NCBI GenBank assembly: GCA_959026535.1
Contig: CAUFMB010000021.1
Location: forward strand, 1-37,490
DNA length: 37,490 nt
Origin: an uncultured Collinsella sp.
Lineage (GTDB): Bacteria > Actinomycetota > Coriobacteriia > Coriobacteriales > Coriobacteriaceae
Direction of reading: 5' to 3'
In this document: positions 22,155 to 30,003 of the stretch, in pieces
How positions within the stretch are numbered: position 1 is the first letter of the stretch
Layout: each line of letters opens with the position of its first letter
Translations under genes and position numbers: made by a program
The notes under the pieces: model-generated
The model's database searches: none
Seen by the model: only the letters and a program-made list of their open reading frames with translations
What the model was told of the DNA's origin: nothing

Positions 22155-22604
22155 ATGCAGCTTCACGATCTTACTCCCGCGCCCGGTTCCACCAAGAACC
22201 GCAAGCGCGTCGGCCGTGGCAATTCTTCGGGTCACGGCACCACTTCTGGCCGCGGTCAGAAGGGCCAGGGTTCCCGCTCTGGCGGCACCAAGGGTGCCGG
22301 CTTCGAGGGTGGCCAGACGCCGCTGGCTATGCGCCTGCCCAAGCTTCCGGGCTTCCGCAACCCCCGTCGTATCGAGTACACCGCTGTTAACGTTGAGCGT
22401 CTCGAGCGTAAGTTCGAGGATGGCGCTGTGATCGACGGTGCCGCTCTTAAGGCCGCTCGCATCACCAAGAGCGAGTTCGAGCCCGTCAAGGTGCTCGGCA
22501 ATGGTGAGCTCACCAAGAAGTTCACGGTCAAGGTCGACAAGGTCAGCGCTTCTGCGCAGGCCAAGATTGAGGCCGCCGGCGGAAAGGTCGAGCTGCCGTG
22601 CTAA
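22155..22604 (+). CDS. rplO: 50S ribosomal protein L15 (149 aa)
   Basis: MQLHDLTPAPGSTKNRKRVGRG with the following glycine-rich GHGTTSGRGQKGQGSRSG extension is the L15 hallmark; the L15 globular part ends KIEAAGGKVELPC. Its stop (22602-22604) overlaps the GTG start of secY by 7 bases, so translation of the two is coupled. Confidence 0.97.
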   Translation: MQLHDLTPAPGSTKNRKRVGRGNSSGHGTTSGRGQKGQGSRSGGTKGAGFEGGQTPLAMRLPKLPGFRNPRRIEYTAVNVERLERKFEDGAVIDGAALKAARITKSEFEPVKVLGNGELTKKFTVKVDKVSASAQAKIEAAGGKVELPC

Positions 22605-23884
22605 ATGGTCTTAAGAATGCTTTCCGCATCAAAGAATTGCGCGAAAAGATTCTTTTTACCATAGCTATGCTCGTCGTGTACCGCATTGGTGCGCACGTTC
22701 CTGTGCCCGGCATTCCCTTCCAGGGGATGCTGGGCCTTTTCTCGACCGATAACAATTCGGTCGCCGCAGGTGCTATGGCCCTCCTGAATCTTTTCTCTGG
22801 CGGCGCGTTGAGCTATGTGTCGGTGTTTTCGCTGGGCATCATGCCTTACATCACCAGCTCGATCATCCTCCAGATGCTCCAGGCCGTCGTGCCTTCCCTG
22901 CATGAGCTTGCCCGCGAGGGCGAGGTCGGTCAGACCAAGATTACGCAGTATTCGCGTTACCTCACCCTGGCTCTGGCAATCCTCAACTCCGTGGGTTACC
23001 TCTTCCTCTTTAAGAGCTTCGGCATCAGCTTCAATGGCGCCGGCGCTCCCGAGATCATCTTCGACCTCATGATCGTCGGTACGCTCACCGCGGGCGCCAT
23101 GCTGATCATGTGGATTGGTGAGCTCATCACCCAGCGCGGTATCGGCAATGGCATGTCGCTGATCATCTTCGCGAACATCATGGCCGGTCTGCCGCAGGCT
23201 ATCTTCTCCAGCACCGAGGGCAATGCCGGTGGCATCATCACCATGGTGATCATCTGCGCCATCATCCTGCTGGTTATCCCGCTGATTGTTTTCCTTGAGC
23301 GCGGCCAGCGCCGCATCCCGGTCTCCTACGCTAAGCGCGTCGTGGGCCGTCGCATGATGGGTGGCCAGACCACCTACCTGCCCATCAAGGTCAACACCGC
23401 GGGTGTCGTGCCGATCATCTTCGCTTCGGCGCTGCTGTACTTCCCGGCTCAGATTGCCGTGTTCTTCCCCGGCATCGGCTGGATTCAGGCAGTTGCCTCC
23501 GCGCTTTCGACCGGTTGGCTCAACTGGGTGCTTAACGTTGTCCTCATCGTGTTCTTCGCGTACTTCTACACCTCCATGGTGTTCAACCCCGATGACACGG
23601 CCGATAACCTTAAGAAGCAGGGCGGCTTTATTCCGGGCGTCCGTCCGGGTAGGGCTACCGCGGCCTACATCAAGAACGCGCTCAACAAGATCACGCTTCC
23701 CAGCGCTGTCTTTTTGGCGCTCATCGCCATTGTGCCTTCGATCATCTTCTCCTTCACGGGTAACCATCTGATCCAGGCATTTGGCGGCACGTCCATCCTC
23801 ATCATGGTCGGCGTCGTGCTCGACACGGTCGATAAGCTCGAAGGCCAGATCAAGATGTATGATTACGATGGATTCTTTAAATAG
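22598..23884 (+). CDS. secY: Preprotein translocase channel subunit SecY (428 aa)
   Basis: The central pore of the Sec export channel, with ten transmembrane helices. The N-terminus MLNGLKNAFRIKELREKILF is amphipathic and cytoplasmic; the first helix, a plug-like IPFQGMLGLF region, GIMPYITSSIILQML and GIGNGMSLIIF are the SecY landmarks. The start is GTG at 22598, inside the last codons of rplO; a nearby ATG (22605) is out of frame. It would export the LAATG wall protein and the PBP encoded elsewhere in the window. adk follows after 18 bases. Confidence 0.97.
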   Translation: MLNGLKNAFRIKELREKILFTIAMLVVYRIGAHVPVPGIPFQGMLGLFSTDNNSVAAGAMALLNLFSGGALSYVSVFSLGIMPYITSSIILQMLQAVVPSLHELAREGEVGQTKITQYSRYLTLALAILNSVGYLFLFKSFGISFNGAGAPEIIFDLMIVGTLTAGAMLIMWIGELITQRGIGNGMSLIIFANIMAGLPQAIFSSTEGNAGGIITMVIICAIILLVIPLIVFLERGQRRIPVSYAKRVVGRRMMGGQTTYLPIKVNTAGVVPIIFASALLYFPAQIAVFFPGIGWIQAVASALSTGWLNWVLNVVLIVFFAYFYTSMVFNPDDTADNLKKQGGFIPGVRPGRATAAYIKNALNKITLPSAVFLALIAIVPSIIFSFTGNHLIQAFGGTSILIMVGVVLDTVDKLEGQIKMYDYDGFFK

Positions 23885-23902
23885 GCTAGAGGAGGATTGC
23901 TC

Positions 23903-24529
23903 ATGAACCTCGTATTGCTCGGAGCTCCGGGTGCCGGTAAGGGCACCGTCGCACAGGAGCTCGTCGCCGAGTTTGGCGTCGCCCACATTTCCACGGGCGA
24001 CCTGCTGCGTGCTGCCGTCAAGGGTGGCACCGAGCTTGGTATTCAGGCTAAGAAGTACATGGACGCTGGCGAGCTCGTTCCCGACCAGCTCGTGATCGAC
24101 CTTGTCAAGGAGCGCCTTGACGCCGATGACGCCCAGCAGGGCTTCATCCTCGACGGCTTCCCGCGCAACACCGCCCAGGCTGTGACGCTCGATTCCGAGC
24201 TCTCCGCCATGGGTCGCGAGATCGACTGCGCCCTTCTGGTCGATGTGGCCCCCGAGGTCATTATCGATCGTCTGTCTTCGCGTCGCACCTGCCGCGCATG
24301 CGGTTACACCGGCACCGCTGCCGATGCTACCTGCCCCAAGTGTGGCGGCGAGATGTATCAGCGCGACGACGACAAGCCCGAGACCATCAAGAACCGTCTC
24401 GACGTCTACGAGAAGTCCACGAGCCCGCTCGTCGACTACTATCGTGGCCAGGGTCTGCTCAAGTCGGTCAACGGTGACCAGGCTCGCGAGACCGTGTACG
24501 GGGATGTCAAAGAGGCTCTCGGTCTATGA
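23903..24529 (+). CDS. adk: Adenylate kinase, zinc-lid form (208 aa)
   Basis: Interconverts ATP + AMP and 2 ADP. The P-loop is GAPGAGKGT at residues 7-15, followed by HISTGDLLRAA and LDGFPRNTAQA for AMP binding. The lid has CRACG and CPKCGG, four cysteines that would hold zinc, as in many Gram-positive enzymes. ATG at 23903 is preferred to the TTG six bases earlier because GAGGAGG lies about 8 bases before it. Its stop overlaps map as ATGA. Confidence 0.97.
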   Translation: MNLVLLGAPGAGKGTVAQELVAEFGVAHISTGDLLRAAVKGGTELGIQAKKYMDAGELVPDQLVIDLVKERLDADDAQQGFILDGFPRNTAQAVTLDSELSAMGREIDCALLVDVAPEVIIDRLSSRRTCRACGYTGTAADATCPKCGGEMYQRDDDKPETIKNRLDVYEKSTSPLVDYYRGQGLLKSVNGDQARETVYGDVKEALGL

Positions 24530-25314
24530 TCAAGATTAAGTCTGCAACGCAAATCGAGCAGATGAAGAAGGCAGGAGCGCTATCTAAGATGGCGCTCCGC
24601 CACGTTGGAGCCATGGTGCGCCCCGGCGTTTCCACCTTTGAGCTCGATCAGCTCGCGGAGCAGATTATCCGCATGCATGGCGGCACCCCGGCCTTTAAGG
24701 GTTACGGCGGGTTCCCGGGGACCATTTGCGCATCGATCAACGATGCCGTGGTCCACGGTATTCCCAACCCCGACATGATCCTGCGCGATGGCGATATCAT
24801 CTCCATCGATACGGGAGCCGTTGTCGACGGTTGGGTCGGCGATAACGCTTGGACGTTTTTCGTCGGCACCCCCACGCCCGAAGCCAAGGCTTTGTGCGAG
24901 GTCACGCGCGATTGCCTTAAGGCTGCCATCGAGCAGGCTGTTCCCGGTAACCATATCGGGGACGTCGGTTATGCCGTTCAGTCCCTCGCCGAGTCTCACG
25001 GTTACGGTGTGCTTCGTGATTATGTAGGCCATGGCATTGGCCGCGTGATGCACGAGGACCCCAACGTTCCTAACTATGGAAAGAAGGGGAGGGGCGTTCG
25101 CCTCCAGGCCGGCATGGTCATTGCCATCGAGCCGATGGTTACGATGGGTTCCAACCATGTGAGCACGGGCTCCGACGGTTGGATTGTTACGACCAACGAT
25201 CACCTGCCCGCCGCGCACTACGAGAACACCGTCGCCATTACCAATGACGGTCCGGTGATTCTCACCACGGATGCGCAAGGTGCTTGGTGTTCCTTGCAAG
25301 GCGGTGAAATGTAA
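24526..25314 (+). CDS. map: Methionine aminopeptidase type I (262 aa)
   Basis: Removes the initiator methionine from new proteins. All five metal ligands are in place: D95, D106, H169, E202 and E233, with H77 as the substrate histidine. The start overlaps the adk stop (ATGA). The C-terminus is slightly longer than usual: after the normal VILTT end come about 14 residues, DAQGAWCSLQGGEM, whose last codons and stop run into the left arm of a long palindrome. This suggests that the palindrome, or what created it, altered the gene's 3' end. Confidence 0.96.
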   Translation: MIKIKSATQIEQMKKAGALSKMALRHVGAMVRPGVSTFELDQLAEQIIRMHGGTPAFKGYGGFPGTICASINDAVVHGIPNPDMILRDGDIISIDTGAVVDGWVGDNAWTFFVGTPTPEAKALCEVTRDCLKAAIEQAVPGNHIGDVGYAVQSLAESHGYGVLRDYVGHGIGRVMHEDPNVPNYGKKGRGVRLQAGMVIAIEPMVTMGSNHVSTGSDGWIVTTNDHLPAAHYENTVAITNDGPVILTTDAQGAWCSLQGGEM

Positions 25315-25434
25315 AAGTCGCCGCCCCCTGATGCCCAACCTCGCCTTTCAATTTCGAAGGCATGACCCCAAGGTCTATGCCTTCTCATTTCAAGGCGATC
25401 TTGGGCATCAGGGAACGGCTTTGTTTTACATTTC
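25306..25434. repeat. Long four-tier palindrome after map
   Basis: Nested perfect arms: GAAATGTAAAA (25306-25316) with TTTTACATTTC (25424-25434); CCCTGATGCCCAA (25326-25338) with TTGGGCATCAGGG (25401-25413); CGCCTT (25342-25347) with AAGGCG (25392-25397); GAAGGCAT (25356-25363) with ATGCCTTC (25377-25384). Together they form a hairpin of about 129 bases that contains the map stop codon. It lacks a terminal T-run. It is either an unusual terminator separating map from infA or an inserted palindromic element. Confidence 0.75.
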
Positions 25435-25478
25435 AAATGTAACAAGTTCCACTTAGTTGTGGAGCCATTACGAAGTTA

Positions 25479-25507
25479 TTACGATGCGTGCATACGTGTT
25501 GTAGAAT
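25479..25507 (+). promoter_or_regulatory. Likely promoter of the infA-rpmJ-alpha operon
   Basis: TTACGA (25479-25484), a 17-base spacer and TAGAAT (25502-25507), 40 bases before the infA start. It lies just downstream of the long palindrome, so infA and the genes after it probably have an independent start. Confidence 0.45.
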
Positions 25508-25546
25508 ACTCAATCGCTGTCGTTTTCTAGAGAAAGATGATTGCTT

Positions 25547-25765
25547 GTGAAGAAGGAAGACGCAATTGAGCTCGAGGGTACGGTAAAGGAACCGTTGCCC
25601 AACGCCATGTTTAAGGTCGAGCTCGAGAACGGTCATTCGGTTCTGTGCAACATTTCTGGCAAGATCCGAATGAATTACATCCGTATTCTCCCCGGTGACA
25701 GGGTTGTCGTGGAGCTTTCCCCGTACGACCTGACCCGCGGCCGCATCACCTATCGCTACAAATAG
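25547..25765 (+). CDS. infA: Translation initiation factor IF-1 (72 aa)
   Basis: IF-1 blocks the ribosomal A site during initiation. The OB-fold core IELEGTVKEPLPNAMFKVELENGH, ISGKIRMNYIRILPGD and the end PYDLTRGRITYRYK are canonical. GTG at 25547 gives the standard 72-residue protein; the TTG six bases earlier is the alternative. The ribosome site (AGAGAAAG) is weak for a gene of this class. Confidence 0.95.
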   Translation: MKKEDAIELEGTVKEPLPNAMFKVELENGHSVLCNISGKIRMNYIRILPGDRVVVELSPYDLTRGRITYRYK

Positions 25766-25915
25766 CGGCACGCATACACGCACTCCATTTCCGACTGCAG
25801 GCTTAGCTCAACCTACGGTCGGATTGTGTGTGAAGACCAGCCATAGTTTTAAACGCCTGCGGCTGGGCGAGTAGATAGTAGGGAAGTAGTTTGAGCGCTA
25901 CCGAAAGGAAGAACG

Positions 25916-26029
25916 ATGAAGGTACGTCCTTCGGTCAAGAAGATGTGCGATAAGTGCAAAATCATTAGGCGCCATGGCAAGGTCCTCGTCATTTGCGAGA
26001 ACCCCCGTCATAAGCAGCGTCAGGGTTAA
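25916..26029 (+). CDS. rpmJ: 50S ribosomal protein L36, zinc form (37 aa)
   Basis: MKVRPSVKKMCDKCKIIRRH followed by GKVLVICENPRHKQRQG; C11, C14, C27 and H32 are the zinc ligands, so this is the zinc-containing form. The ATG at 25916 follows GAAAGGAAG and the stop is TAA at 26027-26029. The 150 bases between infA and rpmJ hold only a 6-bp stem (TCCGAC/GTCGGA). Confidence 0.96.
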   Translation: MKVRPSVKKMCDKCKIIRRHGKVLVICENPRHKQRQG

Positions 26030-26043
26030 GAGAGGAGACTACG

Positions 26044-26418
26044 TTGGCCCGTATTAATGGTGTCGACCTCCCGCGTGAGAAGCGCGTTGAGATCGGTCTG
26101 ACCTACATTTACGGCATCGGCCGCACCACTGCGACGAAGATTTGCGTCGAGTGCAACGTTAACGTGGATACGCGCGTTAAGGACCTCACCGAGGATGAGG
26201 TTAACGCCATCCGCGATTATATCGATAAGAACCAGATCATGGTTGAGGGCGACCTCCGCCGTGAGCGCAACCAGAACGTCAAGCGCCTTATGGACATCGG
26301 CTGCAACCGCGGCCTTCGTCACCGCAAGGGCCTCCCGGTCCGCGGCCAGCGCACCCACACTAACGCTCGTACCCGCAAGGGCCCGAAGCGTCAGATCGGT
26401 GCTAAGAAGAAGAAATAA
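26044..26418 (+). CDS. rpsM: 30S ribosomal protein S13 (124 aa)
   Basis: S13 contacts the P-site tRNA and the inter-subunit bridge. MARINGVDLPREKRVEIGLTYI at the start, then GLRHRKGLPVRGQRTHTNARTRKGP and a basic end are the signatures. The start codon is TTG at 26044 after AGAGGAG; the family's MARI N-terminus leaves no doubt, so this is a genuine rare start. Confidence 0.96.
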   Translation: MARINGVDLPREKRVEIGLTYIYGIGRTTATKICVECNVNVDTRVKDLTEDEVNAIRDYIDKNQIMVEGDLRRERNQNVKRLMDIGCNRGLRHRKGLPVRGQRTHTNARTRKGPKRQIGAKKKK

Positions 26419-26432
26419 GGAGCGCTAGATAG

Positions 26433-26837
26433 ATGGCTACTGCTAAGAAGAACGTTCGCGCTGCCCGTCTGAAGCGCGCGGACCGTAAGAACATTTCCGT
26501 GGGCCAGGCTCACATTCGTTCTACGTTCAACAACACGATCGTTTCGATCACCGATCCCCAGGGCAACGTCATTTCCTGGAAGTCGGCTGGCCAGGTGGGC
26601 TTCAAGGGCTCCCGTAAGTCCACGCCGTTCGCTGCCCAGATGGCTGCCGAGGCTGCTGCCAAGCAGGCCATGGAGCACGGTATGAAGAAGGTTTCCGTCT
26701 TCGTCAAGGGCCCCGGCTCCGGTCGTGAGACCGCCATCCGCTCCCTCCAGGCTGCTGGCCTCGAGGTCTCGAGCATCCAGGACAAGACCCCCATTCCGCA
26801 CAACGGCTGCCGCCCCAAGAAGCGTCGCCGCGTGTAA
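26433..26837 (+). CDS. rpsK: 30S ribosomal protein S11 (134 aa)
   Basis: S11 shapes the 30S platform. ADRKNISVGQAHIRSTFNNTI-type start, then VFVKGPGSGRETAIRSLQAAGLEV and the end IPHNGCRPKKRRRV are exact family features. It lies 14 bases after rpsM. Confidence 0.97.
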   Translation: MATAKKNVRAARLKRADRKNISVGQAHIRSTFNNTIVSITDPQGNVISWKSAGQVGFKGSRKSTPFAAQMAAEAAAKQAMEHGMKKVSVFVKGPGSGRETAIRSLQAAGLEVSSIQDKTPIPHNGCRPKKRRRV

Positions 26838-26856
26838 CTGAAAGGATCGTATCAAT

Positions 26857-27453
26857 ATGGCAATCGACAGGACTCCTGTTCTTAAGCGCTGCCGTCAGCT
26901 CGGGATCGATCCCGCTGAGCTCGGTTACAGCAGCAAGAAGGAATCTATCCGTCAGCCCAAGCGCCGTCGCAAGGAATCTGAGTACGGCATGCAGCTGCGC
27001 GAGAAGCAGAAGGTCAAGTTCATCTATGGCGTTCTGGAGAAGCAGTTCCACGGCTACTTCAACAAGGCCCGTAAGATGAACGGCGTCACCGGTGAGAACC
27101 TCCTGATCATTCTTGAGTCTCGCCTCGACAACGTCGTCTTCCGTCTTGGCTTCGCCCGCACCCGCAAAGAGGCTCGTCAGTCCGTCCGTCACGGTCACTT
27201 CACCGTGAACGGCAAGCGCGTGGACATCCCGTCCTACCGCGTCAAGGCCGGCGACGTCGTCGCTGTCGGCGAGAAGTTCCGTGACCTCCTCCCCATCAAG
27301 GAGGCCCTGATTTCCTCCGAGCGCTTTGAGGTCCCTGGCTGGCTCGAGGTCGATATCGAGAAGCTGTCTGGTAACGTGCTCGCTCTGCCGACGCGTGAGC
27401 AGATCAGCGGTGATATCAACGAGCAGCTCATCGTCGAGCTCTACTCTAAGTAG
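26857..27453 (+). CDS. rpsD: 30S ribosomal protein S4 (198 aa)
   Basis: S4 starts 30S assembly. The N-terminal part is without the zinc cysteines of the C+ form; the S4 RNA-binding domain is at about residues 88-150 (SRLDNVVFRLGFARTRKEARQSVRHGHFTVNGKRV). The end EQLIVELYSK is typical. Located between rpsK and rpoA, its usual place in the alpha operon. Confidence 0.97.
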   Translation: MAIDRTPVLKRCRQLGIDPAELGYSSKKESIRQPKRRRKESEYGMQLREKQKVKFIYGVLEKQFHGYFNKARKMNGVTGENLLIILESRLDNVVFRLGFARTRKEARQSVRHGHFTVNGKRVDIPSYRVKAGDVVAVGEKFRDLLPIKEALISSERFEVPGWLEVDIEKLSGNVLALPTREQISGDINEQLIVELYSK

Positions 27454-27485
27454 TCCATCCGGGCTGCTGAGGCTGGAGGTAATAC

Positions 27486-28427
27486 ATGTCAGAATTCATT
27501 AGGCCTCAGGTTCAGGTCGAAGAGATCAACGAGACGTCTGCTCGTGTCTCCGTCGAGCCGCTCGAGCGTGGTTACGGCGATACGCTGGGTAACTCCCTTC
27601 GTCGCGTTCTTCTGTCCTCGCTCGAGGGTGCCGCCGTCGAGGCTATTCAGATCGATGGTGCGCAGCACGAGTTCATGACCATCCCTAACATGGTCGAGGA
27701 TGTCACCGACATCGTCCTGAATGTCAAGGGTCTTGTCTTCAGGGCTCTCGGCACGACCGACGAGGCGACCGCCACCATCTCGGTTGACGGCCCCTGCGAG
27801 GTCACCGGTGCGGACTTCTTTATTCCGTCCGAGTTTGAGCTGGTCAACCCCGAGCAGCACATTGCTACGCTCACCGAGGGTGGCCATCTCACCATGAGCA
27901 TGCGCATCGGCTATGGCCGCGGCTATGTTTCTGGCGAGGCCAACAAGCGCGACAACGATCCCATCGGTGTGATCCACGTCGACTCGCTGTACTCGCCGGT
28001 TTCCCGTTGCGCCAAGCTCGTTGAGGCTTGCCGTGTCGGTCAGCACACCGACTACGACCGCCTTGTCCTCGAGATCGAGACCAACGGCTCCATCGCCCCG
28101 CGCGACGCCGTGGTCCAGGCTGCCAATATCATCAACCAGCATATGGCCGCCTTTATGAACCTTGCCGAGACCCCCGAGGTCGAGGAGGAGGCTTCGATCT
28201 TCGCTCCCGAGGTCACCAACGACAACGCCGAGCTGGACAAGCAGATCGAGGATCTGGACCTTTCCGTCCGTTCCTACAACTGCCTTAAGCGCGCCAGCAT
28301 TCACTCGGTCCGTCAGCTCGTTGAGTTCTCGGAGAACGATCTGCTCAACATCCGTAACTTCGGTGTTAAGTCGATCGAGGAAGTGAAGGACAAGCTTGAG
28401 TCCATGGGCCTGAGCCTGAAGGCTTAA
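27486..28427 (+). CDS. rpoA: RNA polymerase alpha subunit (313 aa)
   Basis: The N-terminal domain (about 1-230) dimerises and nucleates polymerase assembly: VEPLERGYGDTLGNSLRRVLLSSLEG is its most conserved stretch. An acidic linker (VEEEASIFAPEVTNDNAELD) leads to the C-terminal domain at about 245-313, where LSVRSYNCLKRASIHSVRQLVEF and NIRNFGVKSIEEVKDKL form the DNA- and activator-binding surface. The start ATG follows GGAGG. Confidence 0.98.
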   Translation: MSEFIRPQVQVEEINETSARVSVEPLERGYGDTLGNSLRRVLLSSLEGAAVEAIQIDGAQHEFMTIPNMVEDVTDIVLNVKGLVFRALGTTDEATATISVDGPCEVTGADFFIPSEFELVNPEQHIATLTEGGHLTMSMRIGYGRGYVSGEANKRDNDPIGVIHVDSLYSPVSRCAKLVEACRVGQHTDYDRLVLEIETNGSIAPRDAVVQAANIINQHMAAFMNLAETPEVEEEASIFAPEVTNDNAELDKQIEDLDLSVRSYNCLKRASIHSVRQLVEFSENDLLNIRNFGVKSIEEVKDKLESMGLSLKA

Positions 28428-28457
28428 TGCTTCGCATATTTGAGGAGAAACTAGACC

Positions 28458-28925
28458 ATGCGTCACAACGTTAAGAAGGGCCTGAAGCTCGGCACCGATG
28501 CGAGCCACACCAAGGCCATGAAGAAGAGCCTTGCTAAGGCCCTCTTCGAGAACGACCGCATCAAGACCACCGAGACCCGCGCTAAGGCGCTGCGTTCGGT
28601 CGTCGATCCGATCATCACTTGGGCCAAGAAGGGCGACCTGCACTCTCGTCGTCTGGCTATCGCCAAGCTCGGCGATAAGCAGCTCGTTGCCGAGATCTTC
28701 GACAAGGCTGCCCAGGGTATGTGGCAGGATCGCAACGGCGGTTATACCCGCATCATGAAGCTCGGTAACCGCAAGGGCGACAACGCTCCCATCGTTATCA
28801 TGGAGCTCGTCACCGAGCCTTGCACGCCTAAGGCCAAGAAGGCTGCTCCGGCCCCCAAGAAGGCCGCTGCTCCCAAGAAGGTCGAGGCTGCCGAGGAGGC
28901 TCCTGCTGAGGAGACCGCTGAGTAG
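28458..28925 (+). CDS. rplQ: 50S ribosomal protein L17 with Ala/Lys/Pro tail (155 aa)
   Basis: The L17 core is residues 1-117 (MRHNVKKGLKLGTDASH, KTTETRAKALRSVVDPIITW, YTRIMKLGNRKGDNAPIVIMEL). A tail of about 35 residues follows (KAKKAAPAPKKAAAPKKVEA, then acidic), longer than the 116-127 of many bacteria but common in high-GC actinobacteria. It ends the alpha operon and is followed by a strong terminator. Confidence 0.96.
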   Translation: MRHNVKKGLKLGTDASHTKAMKKSLAKALFENDRIKTTETRAKALRSVVDPIITWAKKGDLHSRRLAIAKLGDKQLVAEIFDKAAQGMWQDRNGGYTRIMKLGNRKGDNAPIVIMELVTEPCTPKAKKAAPAPKKAAAPKKVEAAEEAPAEETAE

Positions 28926-28951
28926 ACAATCCGTCTGCATAGGCTATATTC

Positions 28952-28983
28952 GAGGGGTACGTTCGCGTACCCCTCTTTTTTTG
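28952..28983 (+). terminator. Strong intrinsic terminator after rplQ
   Basis: GAGGGGTACG (28952-28961) and CGTACCCCTC (28966-28975) form a perfect 10-bp stem with a TTCG tetraloop, followed directly by a run of seven or more Ts. It closes the ribosomal/rpoA transcript. Confidence 0.95.
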
Positions 28984-29017
28984 TCGAAATGCCATTGCCT
29001 GTTTGTTGGGAGCGCCC

Positions 29018-29842
29018 ATGACCGCGCCGTCTGATTTCAATTCGATTCCAGAGCTCGATGCCACGCTCGTTTTCCGCGTGGCATACGATGGCTCGTCCTA
29101 TAGCGGCTTTGCCGAGCAGCCGGGACAGACGACGGTTGCGGGTGAGCTGCGTCGAGCCATCGAGACGCTGCTTCGCCGCCCGATCGATCTGACGTGCGCG
29201 GGGCGTACCGATGCCGGCGTGCATGCCGTGGCTCAGTACATCAGCGTGCCCGTTACGGACGCTGAGCTCGCTCTGACGCGCCGTAGGTGGCTGCGGGCCA
29301 TGGATGCCCTGCTGCCCAAAGATATCGCCATAAACGAGGTCTACAGGGCCCGTAAAGGCTTTTCTGCACGCTTTGACGCGCATTCCCGTACGTATACATA
29401 CCGTATTGCCGATCGCGATGCGCGCCCCGTGCTGTCCCGCGGTGCCGTGTGGTGGCATCGCTATCCCTTGGATGTTGAGGCTATGTCTTCTGCCTGCCCC
29501 GCGCTGCTGGGCGAGCAGGACTTTAAAAGCTTTTGCAAGGTTGCCTCGGCCGTTGGCAAGCCCACGCATCGCTGCGTGATGCGTGCCGAATTTGGCCATG
29601 AGGTTGCGTTTGGCGAGGACATCCTGACGTTTACCATCGAGGGCAATGCGTTTCTGCATTCGATGGTCCGTACGATCGTGGGCACGCTTGTCGAGATTGG
29701 CATGCATCGCCGTGAACCCGAGTGGATGCGCGAGGTTATCGATGCTTGCGACCGTACCGCTGCGGGCCCCACGGCTCCTGCCTGCGGCCTTACGTTTTTG
29801 GGCGTGGATTACGATCCCGCCGAGCTTGTCGTGCTCGACTAG
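29018..29842 (+). CDS. truA: tRNA pseudouridine(38-40) synthase TruA (274 aa)
   Basis: Converts uridines 38-40 of the tRNA anticodon stem to pseudouridine. The catalytic aspartate is D65 in CAGRTDAGVHA; FRVAYDGSSYSGFAEQP opens the fold, and FLHSMVRTIVGTLVEIG near 215 is the second family block. The ATG at 29018 follows GGGAG; an in-frame TTG at 29003 is less likely. truA after rplQ is a widely conserved order. Confidence 0.95.
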   Translation: MTAPSDFNSIPELDATLVFRVAYDGSSYSGFAEQPGQTTVAGELRRAIETLLRRPIDLTCAGRTDAGVHAVAQYISVPVTDAELALTRRRWLRAMDALLPKDIAINEVYRARKGFSARFDAHSRTYTYRIADRDARPVLSRGAVWWHRYPLDVEAMSSACPALLGEQDFKSFCKVASAVGKPTHRCVMRAEFGHEVAFGEDILTFTIEGNAFLHSMVRTIVGTLVEIGMHRREPEWMREVIDACDRTAAGPTAPACGLTFLGVDYDPAELVVLD

Positions 29843-30003
29843 GGGAGGGCTTGACGTGTCGTGCGTCGACACCTGTCATCTGTGGGCTGCGCGTGTGCAA
29901 CATCTGTTCTTGGCGTGCAATACAACCGGTGTCTCATTGCTTTTATTGCCGGGGTGTACCATGAACCACGATTTGATTCATTGCTGTCGAGAGGACGGAT
30001 AAC

